Origin: Coffea arabica
Taxonomy: Eukaryota; Streptophyta; Magnoliopsida; Gentianales; Rubiaceae
NCBI RefSeq assembly: GCF_036785885.1
Contig: NC_092322.1
Span: forward strand, 16,142,466-16,206,465
Length of the DNA stretch: 64,000 bases
Direction of reading: 5' to 3'
This document shows positions 37,567-50,336 of this stretch, piece by piece (the first letter of the stretch is position 1; each line of letters opens with the position of its first letter). The notes beneath the pieces were generated by a model, which was given only the letters and a program-made list of their open reading frames with translations, had not been told where the DNA came from and ran no database searches. A program made the position numbers and the translations under genes.

Positions 37567-39085
37567 CTAATGAATGAAGGACAAAAACGACGATAAGCAT
37601 AAAATCAAAATGCTTAGCCTCTATGCTAATCGGAAAACGCAACATGTAATACATAAATGTATACGTACACAAAGAAGCACAAGAATTCAAATCTAGGTGG
37701 AGCGAATAGAAATACTAATTGACAGAAGGGAAAGGGACAAAGATAAGTATTTCTGGAGATACAAACCCTGTCCTTAGGCAAGGAGCAAATCTATGCACAA
37801 GCATCATTGGGAAAAAAATGTCATCTGTATAACAGAGCAAGAAAACAGGTTTATAATTTATTTTTCAAATGATATTCTTCAATTGGCTGGTAATTATCCC
37901 TCAAAATCATCTTTAGACACGTTTTCAACCATGGATAAAAACTCAACTAAGTAGGAGTCTACTCGGACAAGTTCATGTGCCATCCACAATTCCCTGAAGT
38001 TGGAGACTCCAGAAGCAGTAGCAAATTGCTCAGAAAAATCATCTTTAGACACGTTTTCAACCATGGATAAAAACTCAACTAAGTAGGAGTCTACTCAGAC
38101 AAGTTCATGTGCCATCCACAATTCCCTGAAGTTGGAGACTCCAGAAGCAGTAGCAAATTGCTCAGAAAAATCATCTTTAGACACGTTTTCAACCATGGAT
38201 AAAAACTCAACTAAGTAGGAGTCTACTCAGACAAGTTCACATGCCATCCACAATTCCCTAAAGTTGGAGACTCCAGAATCAGTGGCAAATTACTCAGACG
38301 TGGACAACTCAGGTGTGAGTCAATAAAACAGCCAAATCTACACGTTTCAACTCAGGACCAAATCAAAAAACCTCTCTGCTTTACTTAAAATAATGAAAGG
38401 ACAGTGACAATCCCCAAAAACATTCATAAGTGAAATCCATCTAACAAAATCCCCGTCAAATAAAAACACCAAAACCAACAAGGAACTCATCTCCAGACCA
38501 ATCTTTAGCCCAAACTTGTCTCTTCAAAAACCCTTAAAAAGAGGGAGAGAATAAGAAAGGGAATTAGAAGGGCGACCGATGTTTGTTTCCTTAAGCAAGG
38601 AAGGAGAAGCCATTCGCGTTAATAAAGGACCAGGTATTGGAACTCGGTTAGTGGTTTCATCACATTCTTTCCTTTATCGATCAACTAATAACCTCTAAAA
38701 GAAGGCATACAAAGGTACAAGAGACGATTGTAGGACAGATTCATCAACTGGGATTCCCTTATTTGCAATCTCTATCAAAATTTCAAACCCATTTATTTCC
38801 ATTCACAAATTCATTATAAATAAAAAAAAAAAAAAAAAACCTTAATCTCAAAACCCATTAAAAACCAACCAACCAACCGGACCGATTTTTCCAGACCTTG
38901 AAAAATGACTAAAGCAAAACTATCACCAAACAATAACCAGCAAAAGAAGAATAAAAAACCACTCATTGCAGTTCTATTAAAAGCTCAAGACCTTAATTAA
39001 CTGACGCCATTCGTTAACCAGAGTTTATCAGCAGTAAAAAAAACTCAACTAATCGAGCAAATATCCCAGCTGTTTTCCGGTGTAC
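37567..39085 (-). other. Probable 5' UTR intron of the HDA19-like gene
   Basis: On the minus strand a donor CACAG/GTACAC (39085) and an acceptor with a pyrimidine-rich tract, TTCATTCATTAG/GC (37567), bracket 1519 bases. The acceptor lies about 30 bases upstream of the ATG. A TATA box and a C/T-rich leader lie just upstream of the donor. The intron holds the 132-bp tandem repeat. Based on splice consensus only. Confidence 0.5.
37905..38300. repeat. Three-copy 132-bp tandem repeat
   Basis: Copies at 37905-38036, 38037-38168 and 38169-38300. The phrases ATCATCTTTAGACACGTTTT and AGTTGGAGACTCCAGAA occur at exact 132-base spacing. Copies 1 and 2 are almost identical; copy 3 has several substitutions near its right end. 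The unit length is a multiple of three, and on the minus strand one frame is open across all of copy 1. See findings. Confidence 0.9.
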
Positions 39086-39225
39086 CTGTGAGTAGAGGGC
39101 TACCGATGTAGACTCCAACGCCGTTGATCTCTCGGTGGCTGCCGGCGAAGGATTGAAGAAAGAGAGAAGCAAGAGTTGAGAACTGGGAAGTGATGGAGGA
39201 ATAGGACGAAGAAGAACGAGAACGA
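39086..39225 (-). other. Probable first 5' UTR exon of the HDA19-like gene
   Basis: Lies between the TATA box at 39249-39256 and the donor at 39085 on the minus strand. It is rich in CTCGTTCTCGTT and CTTCTT repeats, a common make-up for leaders of broadly expressed plant genes. No long open frame begins here. Confidence 0.45.
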
Positions 39226-39248
39226 GAACGAGGACAGCGGGGAAGATG

Positions 39249-39256
39249 CTTTTATA
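39249..39256 (-). promoter_or_regulatory. TATA box of the HDA19-like gene
   Basis: TATAAAAG on the minus strand, in the context CCATTGTATAAAAGCATC. It fits a start site near 39220 and the C/T-rich leader that follows. The ATG lies about 1.7 kb downstream because of the inferred UTR intron. Confidence 0.55.
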
Positions 39257-42200
39257 CAATGGGGCAGGAAGCAGGTGAGGATCCTAGAGCCTCTAGGATC
39301 TAGATGGATCCTTCTTGTTCAAGCATAGTATAGGACTCAGGAGTCAGGATTATATATTTTGTGACCTCACTTTTCTTTTTTTCTTTTTTTATTGTGACTC
39401 CAATTTCTTCAATTATTATTGATTGAGAATCGCATACTTTATGGGTGAATAATTTGTTGTAAAAGTTAATTTTTATGGAATTGGTTTTACAATTTAGAAA
39501 TTAGTTTGTTAGAGAATTTTATGAAAATAAAGATATATAGATATTAATTAAATCCTTGCAAAAAAAAAAGGATGGAGCAATAATTTTAAAAAGAAAATTT
39601 CTGATATGTTACATCAAAGTTTATATTATAGTTTTACATAATTATGTTGTTTTTATTTTAGTCCAAACATGTAATTTAGTTGATAGTTTACAAAAATATC
39701 CTTCTTCAAAGAACGACTATTATGCGTTATTACTCGTGGCAATCTAACATATGCTCTTTAAAAACATTTTATTTCAAAAAAAAATTAACATGTACAATTT
39801 AGATCAATTACAAATTATGCGACTTAATTAGACCATATTGTTTGCGATTTGGGGTTTCAATAACTGAGCAGTTGATATTTTAACACGAACTAACTCCACT
39901 TTGCATTCTTAAACTCGTACCACTATCTTATTTAAGCCCAATCAATAATCATGTTTCTAAAATTAATGAGATAAAGGATAGTGAAAATAAATGATAATGT
40001 ACCATTTTGTTCTAATTACGATTCTTTAACTTTTGTTTTACCACTTTTAGTACCTTGTCATTGATTTATATAGTCAAAGTCATTAGTGTAAATTAACGAT
40101 AATGCACTGCTTTATTTTTACTATAATACCTTGGCACTTTTTAACCAATTTTAACACATTGTCATTAATTTATTGGGTCCTCTATGCTATTAATTCCACC
40201 AAAGTTGTCATTAATTGGATTTAAATAGGATAAACTTGTGAGTCTAGAATGTAAAGTATTCAAAATTGAGAATTAAAGGTGCAAAGTGAAAAAATAATAC
40301 AAATTTGGTGGTGTACAGTAGAGTTAGCTCTTTTAAGAAGAATCACTTTGGTCATTTAAAAGGATTTGTCCAACTAATGTGGATGAGCACTAGTTAAAGT
40401 CTAAAGTGTTACTTTTTTTCCTTTTTTTTTTCTAGTAGTTTGTTAAGTCGAAAGTTGAAGTTTTGAAATTAAAGAAAAAAAGAGTTTAATTTTACTATAA
40501 TTCAAAAAGAGTGAATTTGACATTGTGCCAAACATTAAAAAAAATTATATCTTGTGATGCAATGAGCAATCGGTGCTTTCAAGAGAATTTGTCGAACCAA
40601 TATAGAATGAGCACTAGTTGAAGTAAGAGATAGAGCTACAAATGAACCAAGTCGAGTTTGAAGTCAAACTTCCTCACACTTAAAAAAATAAAAAGTAATT
40701 ATTTCATTCTTTAAAAAAGAATAAAATAGTCATTTTTCTTAATAAATAATAAAAATATTTGTGATATATATATATGTAATTTCACTATTAAAATAATATA
40801 TATATATATATATATATATAGATATGTATATGCAACTTTATTAGACCATATATACCTGGCCAATCTAGTCTTTTTTGGGATGAGCTACCAATGACACAAA
40901 ATTCCTTCGGTGGATAGAGGGGCAAAAAAGAAAGTCTACATTCTAGCTCTCATTAAAATCTTTAAAAAAATTTTGGTAAGAAATTTTATTGTAATTATAA
41001 ACCTTTGACATATATTTGTGGCCTTACAACTTGCCATAGTTATGCATATATCTGGTGATTTTTGACTGAAATTGAATGTCGACATTGTTTTGGTACCGCA
41101 TAGACTTTGTATAGTGGTAACTAGAATTTTATGCTTTATTGACTATTTTATTGATGAATGAATTATGTACTAAATTTGGTGACTGTTGTAATTATTCTTT
41201 ATAATTGTTGTTGATTTAGGAATGTTATGTATAGCATTGTTATCTTGGAATGCTTGTAATTCGGGCCAAACTTTGCCCAAATTCTTTTAAAAAATTTGTC
41301 CCGCCAAAGCTTTTTTTCTTTTTAATGATTTTAATGAGAACTGGAATGTAGGCTTCCCATTTTGTCCCTTCGTCCACCTATAGAATTTTTGTGATTGGTG
41401 GCTCAAGCCAAAAAGGACTAGATTGGTAAGGCTAATGTAGTTGAGAGACTAAATTAGTCACAATTAAAGTTTAGAAACCTTTTGATAAATAGTTTAGGAA
41501 CTATTTTGGCCTTTTGCTCTTTTAGAATTATGACTTTGAATTTGAACCATTTGCTAATTACTTCTACTTATTTTATTTGGATAGAATATACATACTTTAG
41601 TCAGTGTTGGTAAATTGAAATTGGAGCAATGTTGTTTCTATTTTTAATTTATTAATTAATTTTGCTAATATCAAATTGTTTCAATTTGAATGATTTGGAA
41701 TGTTTTGGTTTCTTTTTCTAATTTAATGTCATTTAGTTTTTGAATAGAAGGGTTGGATATTGATGTTGTTACTTGAATTTAAATATCCATTATAATTTTG
41801 GTATTGTGCTAAGTTATTTTTATCATAATGCTGCCAAAATGAATAATTTTGATTATTATTATTTCTTTCTTAATCACAGTCATTTATATCATTTTCAATT
41901 TAGTCATATATAAATTTAGTAGGTATTTAAATTATGATAGTATATTAGGTTTTTTTAACATATCCATTCAAGAAATATTATTAATTGATAAACACACACA
42001 TAGTAACTATGTAGCATGAAGATTTAAGGTAGTTTTATATAATTAAAATAAATTAAAATTCTAAGGAAAAAAAATGAGACTTAGGTTGAAAACACCTCCT
42101 GCATATATTATTTGAACTATTTTTTATTAATTAATTCACTTGTTTTCTTGGTTTTCAAATTGCATGTTTCGGTTGTATGTTACGTCAGAATTACCATCTA

Positions 42201-42833
42201 GAAAGATATAGATAGTGTTGTTTTCTACTTGAATTTGAATATCTATTTTAATTTTGTTGATGCGCTAAATTATTTTAATTGTATTATTGCCAAAATGAAT
42301 GATTTTGAATATTTTGTTCCCTTTTTAATCATAGTGATTATATCATTTATAATTATAGTCATGTATAAGTTTGTTAGACTTTCAAATTATAGTGGTATGT
42401 TAGGTTTTCTTATTATATCTATTTTGTAGAATATTGCGAATTTATAAATGCTCACATAATAAATATGTAAGACTTAATGCAATTTTATACAATCAAATAA
42501 ATAAAAATAGAAACTATATAAAAAAGTGAATAGAGTTATGAACGGTAAAGTGGGCTGCTTATACTGTGGTTTATTTGAACTTGTAGGTTGTTTTGGTCAT
42601 TTTAAATTGTGTGGGACTAGCATTTTTGGTATTTGGTAATACTTCTAGTATTGTATTGGGATGCAGCAGGTTTGGCACTGCTTGTAACAAAATAAATATG
42701 TTAATTCATGACTTGTAATTCTTAAAAAAATTTCTCTTTCTCTCTATTTGTCTTGTCTCCTTCTTAGTTCTTTCTTTCATTCTCCTCCTATCTCTTCTCC
42801 CTAATGCTTGCCACTATTCACACCTAACTCTTA
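39257..42833. other. Intergenic region, no gene recognised
   Basis: AT-rich and repeat-like. 39885-40330 has weakly inverted ends (AACTAACTCCACTTTGCATT at the left, AGCTAACTCTACTG on the opposite strand at the right) and could be a decayed MITE. A TA microsatellite lies at 40795-40822. Two loosely similar stretches near 41750-41960 and 42210-42430 repeat ACTTGAATTT, CCAAAATGAATGATTTTGA and AGTCAT.TATAA in the same order, a diverged duplication. Short open frames are not supported. Confidence 0.4.
40795..40822. repeat. TA microsatellite
   Basis: A nearly pure TA dinucleotide tract of about 28 bases. It can form a self-complementary hairpin; no function inferred. Confidence 0.9.
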
Positions 42834-43632
42834 GGGTCTGTTTGGTTGGAAGTAAAATGTTTTCCTTGGGAAAATATTTTCCGTGGAAGTAATTTTTCAT
42901 GAAAATCATTTCCCTTTCATCATTTTCAGGTGTTTGGTTAGCTTATTGAAAATATTTTCTTACTTCATTTTTCTGATGTTTGTTTAACTTTTGAAATATT
43001 TTCACTTTTATCTCTATCTTTACTTTCTACACATTATAACTACATACTTCTTCCCATGCAAAATAAGAAAATTTATCTCATTATTTAACTTTAAAAAATC
43101 TTGGAGAAATGTATATATGAAAAAAAAATATCTCCTTAAGCAATAAATAAATTGCTGGCCATTTAGTGTCAAATATCAATCACATGCAATACTTATTATA
43201 ACATATACCTTGCACTCTCACTGCTGAAAGTTTTTCTAGAAAAGAATGTCCATATTATACATAATTAATTACTAGCATAGGATGAGCATGATGAGATTTT
43301 TTTTTTATTTTGAATATACTAGGGGGAGGGTTGGGTTGGGTGGTACGGAGAAGGGAGTGTAAGGAAGAGGTCTTAGGTTCGAGTCCTCCTGTTTACACTA
43401 AAAAAAAAAAACATACTACAAGATGTTTTCAGTAAGTTTAGAACATACTACAGGCGGGATGCATGCATTTCGGAAAACAACTTTAGTAAGTTTGGAAGGG
43501 AAGTTGTTTTCTATAAGATGAGTGAAAATATTTTACATAGGAAAATGTTTTCAGTAACTTTTGTGTAACCAAACACGGGAAATTAGGAAAATATTTTCCT
43601 GGAAAACAATTTCACCCGAAACAAACGGACCC
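42834..43632. mobile_element. PIF/Harbinger-like MITE with nested SINE
   Basis: The left end GGGTCTGTTTGGTTGGAAGT is matched by the right end reverse complemented (GGGTCCGTTTGTTTCGGGTG), and inward blocks GTTTTCC and AAAATATTTTCC repeat on both arms. A TTA trinucleotide flanks both sides (42831-42833 and 43633-43635), the target duplication typical of PIF/Harbinger elements. A SINE (43322-43411) sits inside. No transposase. Confidence 0.75.
43322..43411 (+). mobile_element. tRNA-type SINE copy 3, nested in a MITE
   Basis: Begins GGGGGAGGGTTGGGTTGGG, has TGGTACGGAG in the A-box position, GGGAGTGTAAGGAAGAGG, a B box GGTTCGAGTCC, and ends GTTTACACT plus poly-A. An approximate target duplication (AATATACTA before, ACATACTA after) flanks it. 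The nesting shows that this SINE moved after the host MITE had inserted. Confidence 0.75.
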
Positions 43633-43635
43633 TTA

Positions 43636-44480
43636 ATGGAGCTTGTTTTCTCCCGCCATTTCACACTCTTCTGCATCTATCATCCTTCTTTTCCTTCTTC
43701 TAACTTTCGATTGGTCATGAAAATATAACATCAATCCCTCAATTTCAAAGCTAGTTACAATACTAACCCAATATAAAGCAATATGAATTTCAAAATCAAT
43801 TCATTCCTTTGAATCAAAAGTTCTTTCTTTTATCATTGAATTAGTGTTGGAGAGGAAGTTAGAAAAAGGTCAAGTATAGAGTAAAGAGCAAATCCTAAAT
43901 ACTATATTTGCATGCCAGATGGCAAATCATCTCTCTTTTCGGCATCTTCTTGATTAGCAATCTGAAGAACTATGGTACTTTTTTTTTGTATTTTTCATTT
44001 CTTTCTTTCTTTGATTTTTTTCATTTTATTTTTTCTAGAATTTATAGTCATTTTTTCTTTTGGTTTTGCAAACAATTGTGTTTGTATAGTTTTACCTATT
44101 TAGAGTTTCTAAACTATAATGCTAGGTATTTTTGAGACATATACATGTGCTTATTTCATAGTAGAAATTTAAAATATTTAACAGCTATATATTCTACTCT
44201 TGACTAGTTAACCTGTGAAGAATGGCTAAACTATCACGTTCTCTTAAAAAATAGCATTAAATATTTGATTGTGAAGTCTGTAGAAGTGGTCAAATTTTGC
44301 CAATATACTTAAACACATTTTTTTTTACTGAAAATCAAATGGAATTTAATGACTTTTGTTGTTTACTTGTTCTCTTTCAAGTTTTCTTAAATTCATGATA
44401 CATTTAGTTGTAAATCCTCATGATTTTTCACTTTGCCTTCCAATCATATGTATTTTTTGCACAAGCTATTGCTTTTGGTT
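43636..44480. other. AT-rich spacer, no gene
   Basis: Between the MITE and the kinase-like fragment. T-rich with Phe-rich open frames on the plus strand (43908-44135), judged compositional. Nothing else is recognised. Confidence 0.4.
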
Positions 44481-44489
44481 AGATATTGT

Positions 44490-44578
44490 GATTGTAGTAA
44501 GTAAGAAAACTATTGTGCCTATGAAATTTGGCATTGGGATGATTGTGGCTATCAAGAAACTAAATCCTAAGGATAAGT
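44490..44578 (+). pseudogene. Fragment resembling an RLCK-VII kinase ATP-binding exon
   Basis: The frame reads SKKTIVPMKFGIGM, IVAIKKLNPKDK, then a stop that overlaps a possible donor (AAG/TAAG). In receptor-like cytoplasmic kinases of the PBL group the equivalent is an EKTLAP..GTGM..AVKKLNPE segment containing the ATP-binding Lys. About 30 codons are recognisable. A possible EVNF remnant lies near 44890, but no further kinase exon is convincing, so this is most likely an isolated captured or decayed exon. Alternative: chance similarity of a short AT-rich frame. Confidence 0.4.
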
Positions 44579-46971
44579 AAGATTTTGAAAAAAAATCTAG
44601 GTATTACACCCTAAGTTATGTGCTACTATTTTGGCATTGTTTTTAATTGCCTTTTTGGGAATTCCAAAATAGATGTGGTTGTATAAGTCATATAAAAAAT
44701 ATTAAATTCTTGTGAAACATGATGCATGAATTAGTACATTAGAATCTAATGTATTTTTTAATTGTTGCTTAAAATTTAGAGATGGTGGTTTAATTTGTTT
44801 TTCAGCTAAAGAAAATAAAGATTAGTTCATATGGAAGTTGCCTTAAATATCATCTAATTTGAATGGTTGAATATTTTGTCTTGTGAGTATGAAGTTAATT
44901 TCTTCTTCTTTTTTTTTTGTTGGTCACCCAAAGGCTTTTGCGCTATTGAAAAATAATTATCCCTATTTTAGATTGATTCAACTTTGGGAATAGTAATACT
45001 TATCTTAATTAAATCAATGAATGCCTAAGTATATCTACCATGAAGTCAATTTGTATGTGCACTATTTTCTTGGATATCTAGTTTGTCTAATGTATATATC
45101 TCTTGGACAAATTGATCTTTCTTACATATTATAATAATAAATATCTACTTTGCATCTATTCCTCATGTAATAGTTTGAAGATCATTAACTAAAATTTGGT
45201 TTTATATATTATATACATGTTTTACAAACCAAATTATAGTCACTATGGGAACATGTACACTTAATATTGATGAACCTCATATTTAGGAAATCAATTTATA
45301 AGTTTATACTTCTATTACTATATAATATAATAATGTTTCTTCCCTTTTATATAATGCCTAATATACCCTTACTTATTTAATTCATCGATCTAATCTAATC
45401 CAGCAAACTCCTAAATGATCTGATTTCAATGTGACACATCTCCTACTTCAATTGGTTGTCTTTTTATTAGATCTTTTGTTGAATTGGTTTCAAATTAGAA
45501 GTCTAAATACTGCATTATATATATGACTGTGTAGTAATCGATTTTATATTTTCTTAAACGCTTTAAAGCTGAAAATTTTTAATTAGACCTTGCACCCAAA
45601 GCAGAAAACGAAGCAATTAGCGAGAAAAAAAAGAGAAAATTTCAAAAATTTTAAGAGCACAACTTTCTTCACTTTTAGATGAATGCTAGAAAACAAAACT
45701 TCTATAAGTTGGGAGGAAGCAAAAGGAAATAGAAAAAAATCAGTTGGAGATGGAGCAAGTCAATAGATGCATTAACAGCAGTGTAAAGAGTTATAAACAT
45801 TTTTTTTAATAAGTGAAGAGTAACAAACATTTTTTTGAGTAAATTTTGATTCTTTATGGTAAGTCTATTTTATTATTTACGTTCTTCATTATTTTCTTAT
45901 AATAATGGATTGTAAAGATTGTATGCAATTACAAATATTTTAACAATGTTAGCAAAAAAGATTCTAAACAATCGAATAGAATAAGAAATATTGAGGATCC
46001 TAACTTGTATGTAGAGTTGTTACTTTTATATCCCACATTCTAACTTTAGAGAATATGGTAATGTAGCAAATAGTAGGACAAGAAGTGCATGCTTATTGTG
46101 TTGAAGCTAGAATGTCTCTTTTCTTTATAGAAAGTGTACACAATGATAATTAGTTTTCTTTCCTAATAAGTATTGCTATTTCTTTCTAAGGAAAAAAGTC
46201 CTCTAACCAGATGTCAAACTCAAAAAAGCTTTACTATAATATCATTATATTTGTGTATATACTGCTTTTTAGTGGTATTAAATGCTGTCACTTCCTTATT
46301 TGCATCCCCATATTCGCTTTTTTTCAATATTTTTACCCAATTCTTTGGCCATTTTTATTAAGGAAATTCTTAAAGTATTGACACCAAATACAAAAATTAT
46401 GTATTGTCAATCTTGCTAACCAAAGCAACAAGTAAGAAAGTATTGACTATGGAAATCTCTTGCAATGATGATCTCTGGTATATGGAAATCACAAAAAATA
46501 AAATAAGGTACCTTTAGTTCTTTTACACAATCAACCGGTCACCTAGCACCACTTTTAGAATTTGTAGTTTATACAAATTTTTAATCTCCTCTTACATACA
46601 CACAAAACTTACTACTTCAAATGCTACTTTGGAGTTGCACAAATTTCTATTTTCCTCATACCAAATTGAAACAAAGAATAAAATCTATCCTTCCAATTGG
46701 AAAATCAACTCTATATGGATCCAAAGATGTCTTTTTCTAATTGGGGTATGTTTGACAATAAAAATAATATATGGTTATGATTTATCTTTGTTTTTATAGA
46801 ATGGTGCCAACTAATTTGGAAAAAAAAAATGAAGTGATTTCATAAATTTTATGAGTTTGGCATAAATTGCTTCTATTGTTTTGGTGAATAGTTGTGCCAC
46901 AAATTACGTTCACTTATTTGTCCAATTTTTCAGTATAAATTGGTCCCATTGCAATTCAATTATTGCCATAT

Positions 46972-46983
46972 ACAATTCTACCT

Positions 46984-47016
<33 letters not shown>

Positions 47017-47028
47017 ATTCTACCTTTT
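46972..47028. repeat. TA/CA microsatellite inside a 13-base direct repeat
   Basis: ACAATTCTACCTT occurs immediately before (46972-46984) and after (47014-47026) a run of TA followed by CA dinucleotides. The layout looks like a target duplication around a simple-sequence insert, or an internal duplication by slippage. Confidence 0.7.
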
Positions 47029-49657
47029 GTCTTGATTACTTCCAAATTTATTTCAAATTTACCTAACTTGTCATCTAACTTCCAATGTGTTTGTATTCTT
47101 ATGGCTTTTGATTCACTCCCTAACTTGTCATTTAACTCTAAGGAAAAAAATGAGTTGGTTAATTTACAAAGCAATATTTACAAATTTTTCCACAATAGCA
47201 GCAAGTTGCAGTGCTAGTTCCATTAGACTTGGTACTCATCAAAATAATTTATACCAATCCAAATTTAGGAATCTACATGCCTTATTTTGAACTTTTGTGA
47301 TAGTGTTTCTAAGGGGATCAAAGAGTCAAGAGTAGTGCACATCCACAACCGTTACCCCAACTGTTGTACAGATGTGTCAATGTGGGAGTAAAGATAAATT
47401 GCAAATATTATGAAGTTTTATAAATGAGAAATATTACCTCTAAAAATGCATGAAGAGTATCAATATTAGTAGCTCTTGCATTAGAACTTTCTACATTCCA
47501 TAATGATTATCAAACTCCAAATGTGCAACTCAATTAAGTTGTCATGTTATCCATATGTAACAATGAATGCATAATGAATTTGAAATTTGTGATTAGTATT
47601 TGAAACAAAGTGAGATTACAGATGAAGAAATAGTGAATTCTTTTACTAATAATCTAAGTAACATTGCTTGGTCAATAAAATGGTTCGATCTTGATTATTA
47701 AATATGGTTTATATTAAGAAAGATAAATCTTTAAAAGATATTAGTTATAAGTTCATGTTTAGTGTTAATTGACAATAAATTATTTTCTTGGATTTACATT
47801 TCTTTGTTGTCACTTCGCCCTGAATTGCAAGAATTGTTAAAGCTATATTGACTTTGTTTGTAGTGATTGCACCTTCTATTTCTTGGAACTAATCTAACAG
47901 AATTATTAGCACTGATTTTCTAAACATAGTCAAATTTATATTTCAGAAAATGAAAAATTATCACAATCAAATTGCAAGAAAGCATCTAAAAAGAAAATTA
48001 TTCTCTTTTTTCTTGGTGGATGTTTTAGTAGCATCCCTCTATTTTGCTACCTCTTTTTCTTTCTTTATTTCATCATCAAGAGATTAAAGTCAACTGTCAA
48101 ACCTATCCCTAATATTGTAATAGACTAAATAGTTACTATCTAAAATAATTAAAAATTTAGTTAAAATCAGAACAAACTAAAAAATACTGAAATATATAGA
48201 ACCCCTTCATGAATGCCACTTTTACTCATAATGCCAAATTACTTAAAATGTGTAACACATGAAAAAGACTTTTACTAATGGCAAATATTTTTTGATTTTT
48301 GCTTTACTTTTATGGTATGCATTCATTATGCATCAAAGGAAATATGTTTGAATTTTTTAAAAAAGTATTAAAAAAATTGCATAAAAAAGTGAAGCAACAT
48401 AAACTTCTCTTCAGTATTAATTGTCTATAGATTATTAATGAGCTAGCAAATAGATTCTCAAATATGGATATAAGTCAAAACCAATATAGGTAAAGTTATA
48501 AACAGTAAGCAAAATCAAGCACTCTATGAAAGGAAAAATAATTCATGAAAACTTTAATATATTGTCTGTGTATACAACAAACAGATAATGACCTGAAAGT
48601 AAAGGAAAAATTCAAAACATCCAAACACGCATAAAGTAAGTATCTATCAAGTAATATAGAAAAGTTAATGATTTCATAGCACTGATATTATAAAAAATAT
48701 ATAAAGCCTAATAAAGCATGATTTTTTTCTAAAGTAGTCAACTAATAAAAATTAGAAGCAATTCATTTTAAATAAATGAACCAAAATTCTAGTTATAACA
48801 AAATTAAACATTTAGAATACAAAAAATATAATTTTACTTGCAATTGCAGGAGTAGAGATGGGTAGGAAAAGGGATTTTAACATATTGATCGTAAGATTTT
48901 AGAACCCTGTCCTCTGAAGAAATGAAAAAACTGATCTTTAATCTCTTGTTGTCACCTCTAGCTGTCACAAAAACAACTTGCATTAGAGGAAATAGAACAA
49001 GATAGATAAAATTATAACTGTAGAGTCAAATTTAAAATTTTCAAAACAAAACAAATTACTGACATAAGATACAAATGAAATAATGTTTATTGATACAAAA
49101 AAAGTTCTTTTTACCTTCAGAAAACTTTTTACAAGGTCAAAATTTTATGGAAGTAATATCAAATACAAAAAACAAGAGACAACAAGAAGATTAACAAACG
49201 ATAGAACTTTTAGATGGTGTCATAAAAGAGAAATCATAGTTACTTTCAACAAAAACAATCACAAATAACTCTTAATTTCATGGATATAGATAAATTGCAT
49301 AAATGATTAAAAAAGAACTTTAAATATGCAGAAGAGATCATAATTTCAAGTCCATTTGTTCCAAGGACTAAAATAACATGTGAATTATGAGATTGAGGCA
49401 TAAAGAAAAGGATCTCTCCTTCTTGAAGGTTATGATCAACAATAAAGGCATTCTAGATTTGGTTAAAAAAATTTTGTCATTCCAATGTTATATATCATGT
49501 TTCCACTTGTGAGGTTTATAGATGATGTCTTGGATTCATGTAATCTCGAATCATTAAACTGTATAATTTTCTGCCAAACAAATAACTCATAATACTGACA
49601 AATACATAACAAATAGAAGCTGAATATTGAAAAACATTTAAACATACATATACATAC

Positions 49658-49849
49658 CATGCTGTAGTTGAAGTTGGAGAAAATTTTTGATAAAAAAGTA
49701 TCTAATGCTATCAAATCATGTGAGAAAAATCGATTGATTGATGACGTGATTAAATGCAAATCTAGCTGGTTATTGTCAAACCCTGCAATATAAAAATAGT
49801 ACATGAGAGCATGGTTATTTTTGAAAGGCAAAGGTGAAGTAGGGGACAA
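49658..49849 (-). other. Unidentified protein-like minus-strand frame
   Basis: An open stretch reading GFDNNQLDLHLITSSINRFF and continuing to FSNFNYSM. It is bracketed by an acceptor (TATATTGCAG) and a donor (ATG/GTATGT), as an internal exon would be. I do not recognise the family. It may be an exon of a captured or decayed gene near the Helitrons. Confidence 0.25.
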
Positions 49850-50336
49850 AACAAGCTTCCTTATGAAATAGATGATCTATAAGGGATCATTGGAAGGTGA
49901 AATTTTCAGCACGTTTGAACAAGCTTTTAATCAAATCTAAAAGTAAATATGTCATATACAAAACTTCCTCTATTTCTTAAAAATATCATATCATTTCTAT
50001 CAATATAGTTATATGAGCAAAAAGTCTTCCATTCTCCTTCGAAACAATGATCCCTGATTTTAAATTCCATCAAACTAAGTCATGTTAAACAAAAATAGTC
50101 TGCCCATGGTGAAAATAGTTGGAATCAAATAAATCAGTAGGTATTTCTTGAAAATAAAGTGGACAGATTAGATAAAGTTTAAACTAAAAGAAAAATTGAT
50201 CAATAGTTTAACAAGATACCTGTTTTTTGGTGTTTGTGTAGAATAATACATAACACCATTGTTGTCCACTTGATATTCTATAGCTCTTGGTTGGTTGTAA
50301 AGATTGAGGATATTGGATTAAATAGAAGCGTAGATA

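Noticed and set aside
37905..38300. CRISPR-like array
   Set aside because: Direct tandem copies of 132 bases without spacers, in a plant intron; a minisatellite, not a CRISPR.
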